Of a stretch of DNA of 64,000 nucleotides, positions 1 to 12,600 are shown in pieces. The DNA is taken from assembly GCA_028023455.1 (NCBI GenBank), contig JAQFVV010012396.1, forward strand, positions 3,106,156 to 3,170,155, given 5' to 3'. This stretch comes from Epiperipatus broadwayi (Eukaryota > Onychophora > Udeonychophora > Euonychophora > Peripatidae). Position 1 is the first letter of the stretch, and each line of letters starts with the position of its first letter. The notes beneath the pieces are model-generated. The model was not told the origin of the DNA. It saw only the letters and a program-made list of their open reading frames with translations, and ran no database searches. A program made the position numbers and the translations under genes.

Positions 1-678
1 AGAACTACAATTTTAAAATTTGAATTTTCTATCAAATAAGCATAAAATGAAGAAATTGCGACCAAAATTGACCAAGAGATGGCGCATGCTATGTCCAAAT
101 TTTTTTTTGCTACAGGGTCTTTTCATAATAATCAGTTTAAGTGCAGATCTGGATTTTTTAATAAATATTTATTTTATTTTATGACTGTCATTAGTTGAAA
201 ATATCATTCATATATAAGTATGTGGTCAAAAACAGCAGTGAGAACTCTTAAATAGCTCGAGATATTTAGTTTTAATTTTAATCCAAAATTGAGTTATACT
301 TGTTAATTAAATAATAATTTTAATTTATCATTGCAACATAAGTCTATTAATTTTTTCTATTTCAAATCAGTTATGTTATTTTCTTATTTAATGAACAAAT
401 TTAAAATCCACATACTATCTTTCCATGTGTCTGCTTCCTATGAATAATATTAATCAAATGCACAATAAAATGCTGTTAAATGTCCATAATGAGTGTTTTT
501 CAATTCACTGATATTTATATCAACTTCATTTATCAATTCTGGAAGTGAATGAAACATGTTATTGTTTTTTTTTCTACATGCTTACACCATAGTTTTAATT
601 TATTTTTAATGCCTCAATTTTAATCCATAAATTAAAAGTAGTATAATTTCCTTGCAGGCTTAAATTTATTTCATTTAT

Positions 679-1056
679 TACAGTTTATAAACATTGCGCA
701 ATATAAAATAATTGATTTATTTACATACATTTAATTTCAAATAAGAATGACATATTGTAAATTCTAGTAAATTTCACCAGCATCATTCATTCAAGCATGT
801 AAAAGTAATTTAAAGTGATTATTTAATATCTTCACACTTTCACTTTCAAACACTTAAGATTTGCCCATACAAAAGCATTTGGGTTCGAAAAGATAGATGG
901 CCACTCTATCTTTTCCAAAGACTTTATCATGTGTTTGAAGTGTTAGTATTCAGTCATTTATAGTTAAAATCTGCAAAGCACATGTGCAACAGCTTAATGC
1001 TGTTTAAATATTACAGTTTATAAATATCGTGCCATATAAAATAATTGATTCATTTA
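679..1056. repeat. Direct repeat pair flanking a short hairpin
   Basis: A segment of about 46 bases beginning ttacagtttataaa at 679-726 recurs with a few substitutions at 1011-1056, in the same orientation. Between them, 841-944 is an imperfect inverted repeat: the outer arms cactttcaaacac (841-853) and gtgtttgaagtg (932-943) enclose inner arms gaaaagatag and ctatcttttc separated by gatggccact-like bases. The arrangement could be a small repeat-flanked element or chance duplication. There is no coding content, and nothing else stands out in 1-2430 apart from the hairpin at 1770. Confidence 0.45.
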
Positions 1057-1769
1057 TTAATGAAAATATGTCCAACAAGTAAGCCAGTCTAGCAATCCAA
1101 TTGTTATTATGGACAATATTTTTTAATTCTGAATTTTTTGTTTATAGAAATTTTTCACCCTCTTTTCTTAATTTATAAAATTTTGTTAATATTTTCCTTT
1201 TTGTATTTCTGCATAAAATAATAAATTTTCATGGCCAGATCCCATTTCATTGCACAAACTTGAAAATAGTTTTGAATTTAGTATATTGCATTTAACTCTT
1301 ATAATGCATGACTCGTCTAAAAACAAGAAGATTTGACATCACTCTAAATCGGCTACTTTTTATCCCACGTATACATATGATACGTCATTAGAAAGAAAAT
1401 CAAAAGTTCTGTAAGATGGTGCCCTCTTCAGAATAAATTTACAAGTAAAAAATCAATAAAAATGACCATATATGTCAAAAAAAACCAAAGCACTGCCTCC
1501 TCACCAACTTTTCTTGAATCTTATTGGCTGTCCCACTTCTGTCAGAAAGGGAAATGGCTGCCAAAAAGTAAAAAGTTATGTTCGTTTTGATTTTTATTAC
1601 GAAAATGATAAACGAATGTTTACAACATTTTAAACAATATTTGAATTGAATTACAAATTATTATTGATAAAATAATACTAAAAATCAAATTATTTTAGAA
1701 AAATAGTTAAGATATTACCAAGAATTATTTATTTATTGCTACATATTGATCGTAACGTTAAAGTGAAAA

Positions 1770-1797
1770 AAAAAAGATTGCTGACGCAATCTTTTTT
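1770..1797. repeat. Perfect 12-bp hairpin, terminator-like
   Basis: aaaaaagattgc is followed by tgac and then gcaatctttttt, a perfect 12-base stem with a 4-base loop and A/T tails on both sides. In a bacterium this would read as a bidirectional terminator. In this AT-rich animal context it is more likely a chance or element-derived palindrome, because no transcription unit is visible beside it. Confidence 0.5.
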
Positions 1798-2430
1798 GGT
1801 TGGTTGAATAGCGGTTACTTTTATTTCACCGCAATTGAATATTTTTTAAATTATAAATCAAATTTTATTTTTGAAAAGATTTTCATTTGCTTTCGTAATC
1901 TGACAATTCAGTAATATACTTTTTACAAACGAAACTAACGTATTTATATTATTAAAAGTGATCTATTTTAACAATAGATTTTGTTAAAGTTGTGAGTTGG
2001 CCAATTACAAGTTTTGATTTTTAACTCATTCGGCCAATTATATAATCATCGTTCAAAGGGTTAATATAATTTATTATTTTTATCAATTGAGCAAAAACAT
2101 TGTTCAAGTCAGGAGACAATTTATTAGCAGTTTAAATGCTCATAGTGTATAGCACAATGAGTAAAAGTCATTTTGTTATCCACTACTTCTTTAATTTTTT
2201 TTGCAACTCCTGAATGTTTTTCATTTATACTTACTTCTCCATTACAATTTTTCCAATCAAGTGAGTTTCTATGTAATTATAAATTGCTTTAAATTTATCT
2301 GAACTAGTTGTGTGATTATGAAGTTCAGTACAGCAAAAAGATTCCTGTTTTACATCAGTGATTTCCATAAACAACATAATAAATATAACATAAAAGTATG
2401 GCTTTATTGATAACATCTATAGATTCACTT

Positions 2431-2811
2431 CAGGAGAAAGACAGTGTCTCATTTTTAACCACTCACGATCAGACTAATATGACTTATAAATGTAAATCTA
2501 TTATTATAAGGTGCTGAAAATTTGAAATTATTAAATTGGAAGTCAAACTCCCATAATGCACTATTACTTTAAATATTATAAGTCTTCATGCACTCACAGT
2601 GCACTCTAAACATAAACTCTAAACTTACATGATTCACTTAAGTTTTTTAAACTCTTACTGACATGTGATACATGGTAATAGTGCATTCTCGGACTTCTAC
2701 TTTCGATTTAATAATTTAAAATTTTCAGCACTTTATAATAATAGATTTACATTTATAAGTCATATTTGTATGATTGTGGGTGGTTAAAAATGAGACACTG
2801 TCTTTTTCCTG
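2431..2811. mobile_element. Foldback (MITE-like) element, about 130-bp inverted arms
   Basis: The left arm starts caggagaaagacagtgtctc at 2431 and runs to about 2562. The right arm ends as its reverse complement (gagacactgtctttttcctg) at 2811 and starts near 2680. The arms match almost base for base through conserved blocks such as tgacttataaatgtaaatct and tattattataa. The loop of roughly 110 bases contains a small internal palindrome around cttaagttttttaaactc. There is no ORF, so it would be non-autonomous. I could not identify a clear target-site duplication. Confidence 0.75.
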
Positions 2812-2922
2812 CAATAGGTTAACTAAATTTGTACAATTCAAAATTTGATTATAGCAGCAGGCACACAATAGACACAAGCCCCGATTTATCATGGTCAGTG
2901 AAAGTTGGTGTATATATAGAAA

Positions 2923-3045
2923 TGCACTCTAAACTTGAGTGATTCACTTAAGTTTTTTAAACTCTTACTGATGTGTGAGTGCATGGAGATTTATAATATT
3001 TAAAGTAATAGCTGCATTACTGGAGTTCGACTTACGATTTAATAT
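2923..3045. repeat. Truncated second copy of the 2.4-kb foldback element
   Basis: From gcactctaaacttgagtgat onward this stretch aligns in direct orientation with the loop and start of the right arm of the neighbouring foldback (about 2601-2723). It shares gattcacttaagttttttaa and the ending cgatttaata. It retains about 20 bases (taatatttaaagtaatag and neighbours) that the first copy lacks at this point. Those bases pair with the left-arm side of the first copy at 2561-2600. It stops at about 3045 without the outer arm, so it is a partial copy. Confidence 0.6.
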
Positions 3046-3327
3046 TTACAAGAATAACCAACTTTAATATCAATTTAAACATTCAAAAACTGATTCTAAT
3101 TGGACTTTTTTAATCAATCATAATAGAAAGAGTGCTCAAGTGTTTAATTTTAATAATAAATGGGTAAGCCTATGCTAATTAATGTTATTTCATTAATAGT
3201 TATAAATATGTCAGAATGCTAAAAAACCTGTTGAGTAATTCTGAAGTTGAAATTAAATTTCACTACTCAATATCAAATTGTACTTGACTATATATGAAAT
3301 AGACCCAATGCATATCTCAAGCTAAAA

Positions 3328-3800
3328 TTTCAAATATAAAATTAACCCTCCACCCAAATGTTGTCCCCCCCCCTTCCCGCCAACAATGCTATCCTGTGAA
3401 TAAAGTCTGAATTTGAAACAGCATGTCCGAAGGTAATCTCTTGAACTGTATAATGCAATGTTGCTAAATGTTAAAATACAAACTTGTTCAATAAGGAGCT
3501 TTAAATTTAAATTAGCAATGATATTAAATTGCTCATAAACAAGTATGTTTGATTTACGTATATAATGAAAGACTAATACATTAGGAATTTTAAACTTTAC
3601 AACCTTCCAACATAAATAAATAAGATATCACTATCTAAAATTTGTATTTCAATATTTAACAACATTGCAGCAATATAGTTCAAGAGATTACGCATTTTTG
3701 CCCACGTTGTTTGAAATTCAGAATTTATCTTTATTCACAAGGGAGCATTGCTGGAAAAAAACTTAGCGTTTGAGGGGGAGGAGATGATTTGACATTTTAT
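3328..3800. mobile_element. Second foldback element, about 165-bp inverted arms
   Basis: The left arm (about 3328-3493) contains ccttcccgcc, caatgct, gtgaataaagtctgaatttg, gtaatctcttgaact and atgttgctaaatgtt. The right arm (about 3628-3800) carries their reverse complements in reverse order, ending with a G-rich block (gagggggaggag) opposite the C-rich block of the left arm. The loop is about 134 bases. It has no ORF and is unrelated by sequence to the foldback at 2431. It is probably a non-autonomous DNA element or an inverted pair of short insertions. Confidence 0.65.
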
Positions 3801-4420
3801 TTTGGTTATATATATATATGTATGCATTATTTGTTCTGATATAACCATTCTTCAATGTGCTACGTTATCAATCATAATTATCTGTTTTTCCCTTTGTCTC
3901 TAAATATTTAACAACTTTCGTTCTTTAAGTCGTCTAAGATTTTTTAAATCACATTTTTTATTTCCATTATAATTTTTAATGATATATATATATATTTAAA
4001 CGGCAATTTAATTATTTCAGAAATAATTATCTCCTCTCCTATATTTTTATCTCATTCTAAAAATTAATTTCTTTATCCTTTTTTATAATCACAACTAAAA
4101 ACCTTTTCTTCTTAGTTCTTTATTTGATTGTCTACATTAGATATCTCTGAAGTGTTACCTGCCGAATAAAACATTTAACAGGCCAGTTAAACAAATTAGA
4201 TTTAATAAATCTAATTTACTGACTCGCAATTTAACCATTGTTTTAAAAGTTGGTTAAACAATTGCTTATCTTTTAATAATTTCTTTAGTTTTACTATGGA
4301 CTTCATTATTATAATTATTATTAACTTTAAATTTCATTTCATATTTATTATAAATTTATTTATACTATTTATTATATTTCAAAGTTTATAAATATATAAT
4401 GATTATATAGAGTCATTAAT

Positions 4421-4660
4421 CATCATCATCGTTTTCAATTATTATCAATCCACTATAAGATGAAGGTCTCTAAGTTTAAGCCAATTTTTCTGCTTTATAA
4501 TCTTTCTTCACCGACAAGCTTTGTTACTTCATTCATCAATCTTCTAAAATGTAATTTAAAACTTCACCTGAAAATTTATTATCATTCTTCCTTCTAACAA
4601 TATATCCAGCTCATATTTCAGTCTCATAATTTTTTTTAATGATATCAGTGATATCTGTTT
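4421..4660 (-). mobile_element. 5'-truncated RTE-type LINE 3' fragment
   Basis: This fragment repeats the 3' end of the larger LINE that starts at 4731. It has a (atc) run, then ccactataagatgaaggtct, then cttcattcatcaatcttcta, the tatcattcttccttctaaca block and the aatatatccagct block, in the same order as 4731-5010. Both read on the minus strand. It therefore looks like a separate, shorter and more diverged insertion whose 3' end is also the ATG/GAT trinucleotide run. It carries only remnants of the reverse transcriptase C-terminal tail. Confidence 0.7.
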
Positions 4661-4879
4661 AAATAATCTCAAACACAAGATCCATTCTCAAATTATACTA
4701 TTGTAACACACATGTACATACATGTATATCATCATCATCATCATCATAACAATTATAAATCCATTGCAGTATAAAAGTCTCTCCAAGTTCAATCCATCTT
4801 CTCCGATCTTTAGTTTCTTTTCTCCACATCACCTCTGCACACTTTCTTATTTCATTCATCCATCTCACATCTTGTCTCT

Positions 4880-6290
4880 TTCTAGGACTTTTACAATCTT
4901 TTGAAATTCAGTTTAAGATTACAATTGTCAATCTATTATCATCTCTTCTAGCAATATATCCAACTAAACTCCACTTCAGTCTTTTAATTTTTTCAATCAG
5001 GTCAGACACACCAGTTTATTCTCTTACCCATATATTGGGTTTTTGATCCCTTCTTGTTACTCCCAACATGCATCTCTCCATACTTCTTAGAATGGTCTGA
5101 AGTCTCTATATTGTTCTTCTCTTAAGTGTCCAAGTCTCAGATCCATAAGTAAGAACTGGGAAAACACATTTATTAAAAATCATCCTTTTCAAACACATAG
5201 GCATATTTCATTTTAATATCAAGTTATTTCTACCAAAAGTGCTCCAACCAAGTTTAATTTTATGATTAATTTCATCCAATATGTTTCCATCCATATTAAT
5301 AATCTGACAAAGGTATTAGCAGCTGTTAACTTCTTCTAACTCATCACAATCAATCTTTATTTTCATATTTTGAGAAAATCCATTGAACATTACTTTCTTT
5401 TTTTAACATTTATCTTTAGTCCTACTTTTCTACTTTCATCTGATAACTCTTACAACATTTCCTGCAACTCTAAAGCATTATTTGCAAAAACAACTACATC
5501 ATCTGCAAAATCTAAATGACTTAAATAATCTCCTTTGACCATCACTCCTTTAGCTTCCCATTTTAATCTACAAAATACTTCTTGCAGCATTGCTGTAAAA
5601 AGTTTTGGAGATATGGTCTTACACCATTCTCAATGTTGACTTTTATTGCTGTTGCATTTTTACAAATATTCTTTAAAATATAACAATATCCTGGATCTAT
5701 ACCTTGATGATCCAATACTTCAATCACTGAATATATGTTTATAAAATAAAATGTCTTTTCATAATCTACAAATCCAAAGCATAATGGAAACTCATATTCA
5801 TTTGCTCTTTCTATAAGTTCTCTCAATACCTGGATATGACCTACTGTACTAAAACCACTTTTAAATCCAGCTTGATCTCTTGGTTGGTGGAAATCCAATG
5901 TTCTCTGTAGATGAGTTGTAATTATCTTGGTAAAATTTTTATATAAAACTGATCAAAGGCTGATAGGTCTGTAATTTCTAATATCTTTATATCACCTTTT
6001 TAAAATATTAATATTAATACTGCATTCATCCATTCATCTGGTACATCTTTATCATTTAGACATTTGCTATATAACTTTGCTAAAAAAATTCTATTTCCTC
6101 ATCTCCTTCTTTTAATATATCAATTATAATTCCCTCATTACCTGGAACCTTTCCTTTCTTCATAAATTTAATTGCATGTCTCATTTTTTCATTTAAAATT
6201 CTGGGCAATTTGGAAGATATAATAGATATAGGAGGTATTTGTTCTTTATTACTATATAATTCTTGATAGAAGTCTTCTATCCATTTCATG
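4880..6290 (-). pseudogene. LINE reverse transcriptase domain, broken
   Basis: On the minus strand the segment 6289-6080 contains the MKKGKVPGNEGI fingers motif (family consensus KAPGxDGI). 5898-5563 contains DFHQPRDQAGFKSGFSTVGH, then LCFGFVDYEKTFYFIN, in which the catalytic block VDYEKAFDS has lost its second acidic position. A degenerate C-terminal part near 5200-5050 still reads like a MCLKRMIF...VLTYGSETW thumb region. The domain copies element RNA into DNA at the nick. Multiple frameshifts separate the pieces. The same blocks recur in a worse state at 24998-26000. Confidence 0.78.
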
Positions 6291-6795
6291 ATTTCATCTC
6301 TCTTTTTAGTGTAATAATTCCATCTTTTTTCTTAATGCAGATATAAATTTCCTACCAATACTAAAATATTAGATAGTTTTACACTCTTGAGACTTTTATT
6401 CTCTTCTACAGCTTTCCTTGCTAGTTCACAGTTATACTTTCTTATATCATTTTCAACTCTTTAAAGCACCATTTTACAAAATTCAAGGTATTCAATCCTT
6501 TTTGTATATCTTCATATTCCTTCTTTTCCTCATAAATTCTCTAGTCTCAGTAAAAATTTTATTGGTCAATTGTTGCTTTTTTCTACCAGCTATCTTTGTC
6601 GCAGTTTTTAAAAGTGTATCAGTTATTTTCTTATTAATTTCATTCAAATCTGAATCATGTTCAAAATCTACTAACATTTGAAACTGATTTGTAACTTCTA
6701 ATTTAAATTCATTAGAATGTTTCTGAAGATTAGGAATATCAACTGTTAATATTGTTATTCTTAATAATTTTTGTCTCTCTAGTTTTACATGTATC

Positions 6796-7547
6796 TTACA
6801 GCTTACTAATTGATATCTTACAGCTTACTAATTGATGATCACTTCCTGCGTTAAATTTATTAAGAACATTACAATCTTGAAATATATATTTTCTGTTAGT
6901 CAAAATATAATCCAATTCTGCTGTACCTTCATTTTGATGCTTCCATGTCAATTTTCTTTTAACTTTTTTCTCAAAAAAAGAATTCATAATATAAAGTTTT
7001 TCTTCTTCTGCAAACTCCACAAGTCTATGTCCTCTTTCATTTCTACTACCATAACCAAAATTACCTACAACACTTTCATCTTTAATTGTTTACCATTCTA
7101 GCATTAAAGTCTCCCATAACAATTTTAAAATGTTGTTTATTCTCATCAAAAGCCTTTTGTACATCCATATAAAAATGTTCTACTACATCATGACTAGGAG
7201 AACTTGTTGGGGCATAAACCTGAATTATCTGCATTTGGTATCTGCTATTGAGATGTATAACTAATTTTGTCAGTCTATCCAATACACCATCAATCTCCAC
7301 ACTGTTCTTCGACTTTTTATTTATAATGAATTCTACTCCACATGTATTTCCAATGTTTGTACCTTTATAGTAGAGTACATATCCACTTTTTAAATCAATT
7401 GTCTCTTTATCTTTTTTTCTAACTTCACAAAGTCCAATAATGTCCCCACTTAATATAAGACAGTTCTTCTAATTCTTGCAATATGCCTTCACTTGAAAAT
7501 GATCTGCAGTTGTAAGTACCTAAATAAAAAGTCATCATCAAATTGTA
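6796..7547 (-). pseudogene. LINE endonuclease domain (exonuclease-endonuclease-phosphatase fold), broken
   Basis: Translation from the ATG at 7547 begins MTFYLGTYNCRSFSSEG, where TYNCRS matches the conserved N-terminal strand that carries an active-site Asn. After a disrupted stretch, two open segments follow. 7300-7082 contains IQVYAPTSSPSHD and VMGDFNAR, the latter being the GDFNA motif that supplies the catalytic Asp and Asn. 7020-6796 contains LDYILTNRKY and the terminal GSDHQLV, the SDH motif with catalytic His. The domain nicks target DNA to prime reverse transcription. The stop between NARMVNN and the next segment, and an earlier frameshift around 7450, disable it. Confidence 0.8.
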
Positions 7548-8040
7548 GCCTGGGTTCACAACCAGGGAATTCTTAGCACCCTCCACCTTTGGCTATCAAA
7601 CACTGCCTTGGTTGGTTGGTGATTTTACAGCCTCCTGGGGATAAAAGCCATGATTTATTTTTTTTTGTCATGATTGTATATATTTATTGGAAAAATATTT
7701 ATCATTTACACATACATTCATTCTGCCTTATCAGGCAACTGAAAACTAAGATCATGGTGTTTCTTGATCTTAAACTCAGAGGTAAAAAGCCAATAAACTC
7801 ACCATGCTGGATAATCCATATTGGTGAGCAGCCCATCCATGTTTGTATAGTATATGAACAATCACATAGTAATAACAGCTGCAATGACAAGAACGTATGG
7901 AGTGGAGTGGACATTAGGAAATTTTTCCTGCTTGGTTTTTATAAAGCCTCAAAGAGGAATCAAAGGGTCTCCTTTCAGTTAATAGCAAACTCCTTTCTGA
8001 AGCCATACATGTATATAACCATATATAATTAATATACCCA

Positions 8041-9616
8041 TATATAATACCCATATATAATTAATAGTATGGTTCTTAATTTGAGATTTGTGAACTTCTT
8101 AAGGGGTCTTCTAAATCTCAAAAATATTGGATAAGCTTTTTCCATTAAAATAGAAAGAATAAGTGAATAAATAAATAAAAAGTAAATAAAGAACAAAATG
8201 TTTATGTAGCTTGGCTTTTCTAAACGTTATATGGAGAGACTTACATTTCTGAAAATATTTGAAAAGTAGTGATACTTTAAGTTTTTACATATATAGAGCA
8301 TTTCTTTCTGACTTACAACTTTTATGTGATCTAGAATAATAAGCTGAACATAATTTCATTATTAAAGTTGAATTGATAAGCATTATTATTGGATGAAATT
8401 ATTTCACTTTGCAATGAAATGATTAAATTATAACCAAAAATTATTTAGAGAAATACATGAAAATTTTCTGTTACAATATCAATATTTACACACCCATTAC
8501 CATGTCCCTATTACTGTTTTATACATAGATTTAAAAGAAAAATCTAGATAATATAATTTATAATGCTCTGTTACATACTGTGAGCCTGGATGATGCCTAT
8601 TCTGATTGATTCGTAGAAACCCAAACAGATATATAAATCCATTTATATAATATTCCATCCACATAATATAATGAATCATCTACTATTTCAATTCAACTTT
8701 TCTTTACCATTGTAGATAAATATAATAAAAATTTAAGTTTGCTAATTATACCAAACTATATATCACTTATAAAATTATTTTCTACATCATATCTGGATTA
8801 TATTTCTTGCTCATTCTATATCTAGCCATTCCTCAGAGAATCATATTTCACTCTCATCCAAAAGCATTTTGTTTAAAAAGCTTGAAGTATGTCTTTCTAT
8901 AACTTTGGGCACCAGTTTTGAGTTTGATAGAATGCCTATGAATACATTATTATTATACAATGTCACATCATTTTTACGTTATTAACATACTAGTTCTCTC
9001 CCAGATGAAGAACATTATTTTTCAGGATTGATAATAATTTGGCAATTGGAGTGGGACCAATAAAATATAAAAGACACCAACAGATAAATAATTTATATAA
9101 CAAAGCAATTTATTAAAAATAATCTTGATTGGTGTTTATTATAAATTTTAAATGTTTATAGATCGGGATCATTGTAACTTTAAATGTATGTGTATATATA
9201 TTATTAAAACCCAGTCAACACTTAGACAATCCCAATATTAATAACAATCAGCAATTTTAAACTGTTGTCAAGGTGATCTTCTTTTAACAATAATAGTGGA
9301 TATATATATATATATATATATCACAAAGAGCATGAGGGTTAATAATTTTGAAAATTAAAGTTTAAATATGGCAAGAATTAATTTTTTGCATAATCACAAA
9401 CCCATATTCTCTATTTACAATAGTTTCATAAATAAAATCATAATTACAATGATAATAAAAAAAATAGTATAACTAAAATAAGAATAACTCACAACATAGA
9501 ATATATATATATTTGCTGCAATTTTAGTGACTTATACACATATAAATAAAAAAAAAAACTCATGACAATATTTACATATATAGTATAACCATAAAAAAGA
9601 GAGAGACAAAAAATGT
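8041..9616. other. AT-rich non-coding stretch
   Basis: No ORF with recognisable protein content is present. Short (TA)n runs occur at about 9301-9320 and 9502-9511. The 8497-8679 minus-strand ORF has no recognisable motif and looks random. Probably intron or intergenic DNA. Confidence 0.6.
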
Positions 9617-12600
9617 ATATATTGATGTTAGGTGTTAAATAAATATTACGCTAAACTCAGGATTCTCCATTAATGATCTATGCTAATAATAAAAAGAGCC
9701 ATATGGATAATAATGACACTAATAATAATAATAATCATTAAACAAAATATAAATTATAAGAGAGGAGAAAGCATACACCACAGAGTTGTTAAGTTATAAT
9801 ACAATCTCTTTCTCATGATAACATTTTTATTACACCCCCCCCCCCAATATATAATCATATAATTCATAGCCACTATTCTACTACCTTATTGCCATGATCA
9901 GATTCACAATTCAATATTTAGATAAAAATAATGATGTTTTTTAAATTTTATTTGACTATTTGTGCCACTTTGCTTTCTTTTCACGATAATTTTGTTACCT
10001 AAAATATAGTTTCTTCTTCTTATTGAATTGTGATATTAAGATCTCAGGATTCAGTATAAATATTCCTAATATTAGATTTCTCAGTTTTTATTTACTTGCA
10101 AGTTGTTAATCAAATAATTGGTATCCTAGTGAAAGATGTGAGGAGATATAGACTTATTACAAAGATAATGTCTACCTACTATACAATAATAATAATTTTT
10201 TTAATAGAAAAATATTTTAATTAAAATAAAATGCATAAAACTATTAATTTTGAATAATATAACAATCTCCTAGGTTAACCTTTGATATAGAAAAGGAATT
10301 TTATGACCACTTAGAATATTCCATTAACATACTAAAACAATATTTCTTAAATGAAGCAGATATTTCATTATAAGAGTGGTCTTATTTGAAATAATTGCAG
10401 CTAAAGTGATCTTTAAAATCTTAAGAAATAGATAGATATTTTATTCCTTAGATATATTCTCAGAATCTGTCAATAATTATAACTAAGTGATTCATTATCT
10501 GTAATTTATGTATCTGTATTTTGAATAATTAAAATGAAATATAATTGCATTATGAGTTACACCATGTTTAGATTCCTACATAAACAGTTTGTGAATAATA
10601 TATCAATGAGATTTAAACAAAATTTAACAATAAAATATAATATTTACATTCAACAAACAATTTAACAACAAAAACATTATGGGAAATCTACAAAATTTAA
10701 GAGGGCTGTTTTAAAATTAATACAATGCATTTTTGCCCCAGTAGAATAATACACTTTTCAAAACTTCTATCTGAAATTTACAAAAAAAATTAAATAATGA
10801 AATTAATAATTTAAATATTCACTAATTTAAATATTCACTAACTATTGTTTGTTTTGATGGACTAATGTACATTTCATAAACATAGATAATGCTACAAAAG
10901 TTACCCCTTTCTTAATTAATACAATTTAAATTATTATAGACATTATTATTATTAAATAAATTTTTTACCTCTTCCAATGTGTAAGCTTGTGGTTAAGACC
11001 TGTAGGGGTCCCTACCTTCACATTTTTAAATGCACATGCTTTAGGTTCATTGTCTTAGTAAATATTACTTATTAACTTATATAACTTATACAATTTTATT
11101 AATATAAACATTATTTCACCAATTCTATACCTTCCACATTTGTAAAATTATACTAACTTATGCATTATTTTAATAATTCTATAGCTTTCTAACTGATGAG
11201 GCTTTTATTTAACCTATGAATTATTTCAAGAAATTACACATTCAACATAAAATCACTCCATAACAATATTCCAAATCATGGCTAAACCCAACTATTATTT
11301 ATGTCTTACCAATTTAGTGATGATTTGCTACTGGATGATGATGATGATATATATTACTTACTCAGGCTAAAAAATACAAATTTAAAATAAAGTAATTATT
11401 AGTTTTATCTCATATAGTGCAGGAAAAGCACAACAAAACAGATTTATCCACCACGACCATCTCTATCTACATCAAGAGTAATCAAAAGTGCATCTGAAGA
11501 AAGGCTGGCACTCTTCAAAAACAAATAATCATATCAATTGCCAAAATAATAAAGATACACAATAATACAATATATGTGGTTGCAATACAAAAGATAATAC
11601 TTCCAAAGGAAAAGATAAATAAAGATAATTAAACCTAATGGTGGCATGAACCCAAAATATGCATCTGCACTTTGAGGGCAAATAAATATGCTCAGGTTTT
11701 ATCTCTGAACATATAAGAAAAGTGGGAATGAATTATTACAAATATTAGGAACAATAAGAGTTGCTTCAAACAAAGCATTTATACAAGCATAAATTATAAG
11801 AATATATACAACTCAAGAAAAATATCAATGACAAGAGAGAGACCAAGTTCACATTTCTTTATAAAATATATGGCTAAATATTATCATGGGAGAGATAAAT
11901 CTCCTATCCCTTGGAAACATAAATTGGCAAAATAAGTTTATAGCAAATACACAAGGAAACTATAAAACTGGTATAATTATACACAAGGAAACTATAAAAC
12001 TGGTATAATTATTTTGTCAAATCTGATTTGATAAAATACAACCTTAAATAAATAAAAATATACATCTTTTCATGGTTTACATATAAGTATTTACTAAAAT
12101 GGACAAATTACTCACAACAATGAACAAAGCAATATTTTTAAAATGATATGATACCAAAATTATTATCTAGCATATAGAATAGTTAATATTATGTGAACTT
12201 CTGAATATTATCTTAAACCATAATGCATAAAATATACCAAGCAAGAATACATAAAAAAAAAAAGCAAACAATAAATTATAAATGATAAATACATGAAATT
12301 ATAATTCTAAATTATAACCCTTTACCAAAATTTTTAAAAATATTAAAGTTCTTTATCTTGGAAACTTCAGAATGTTCTAAAAGACAATTTTAATAGGGAA
12401 ATAATACTTCTCCATTTATTGGCAGCAAAACAATCTGAAATAGATTCACATCATTGAAGATTATTTTAGATTCCCTTAACAGTAATGAACACCAGTACAT
12501 TTAACGACCATTTTATTTCAGGCATTATTTACATATTAGTAAGTTCAGTTACAATAATGCATATTACAACATTAAGCTGGATTTTCATTTATTCATTAAG

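Larger units (their letters stand above)
4731..7990 (-). mobile_element. RTE-type non-LTR retrotransposon (LINE), decayed
   Basis: Read on the minus strand, the element has a short 5' leader (about 7990-7548), an apurinic-type endonuclease, a linker, a reverse transcriptase and a 3' end in a (GAT/TGA)n run at about 4731-4746. The order, compact 3.2-kb size and trinucleotide tail fit the RTE clade, whose proteins are often annotated in invertebrates as craniofacial development protein 2-like. The leader contains ggttgtgaacccaggctaca just before the first ATG, similar to leaders of related elements. The ORF is broken by several stops and frameshifts, so the copy is dead. Three other fragments of the same family (4421, 24998, 28672) lie in this window, all on the minus strand. 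The clade call rests on protein resemblance, not alignment. Confidence 0.8.

Noticed and set aside
898-916. gggttcgaaaagatag as a tRNA T-arm
   Set aside because: No acceptor stem, A box or anticodon arm could be paired around it; it is part of the 841-944 hairpin.
7589-8032. 147-codon plus-strand ORF
   Set aside because: It lies antisense over the 5' leader of the RTE-type LINE and shows no protein family features. It is best read as a shadow.
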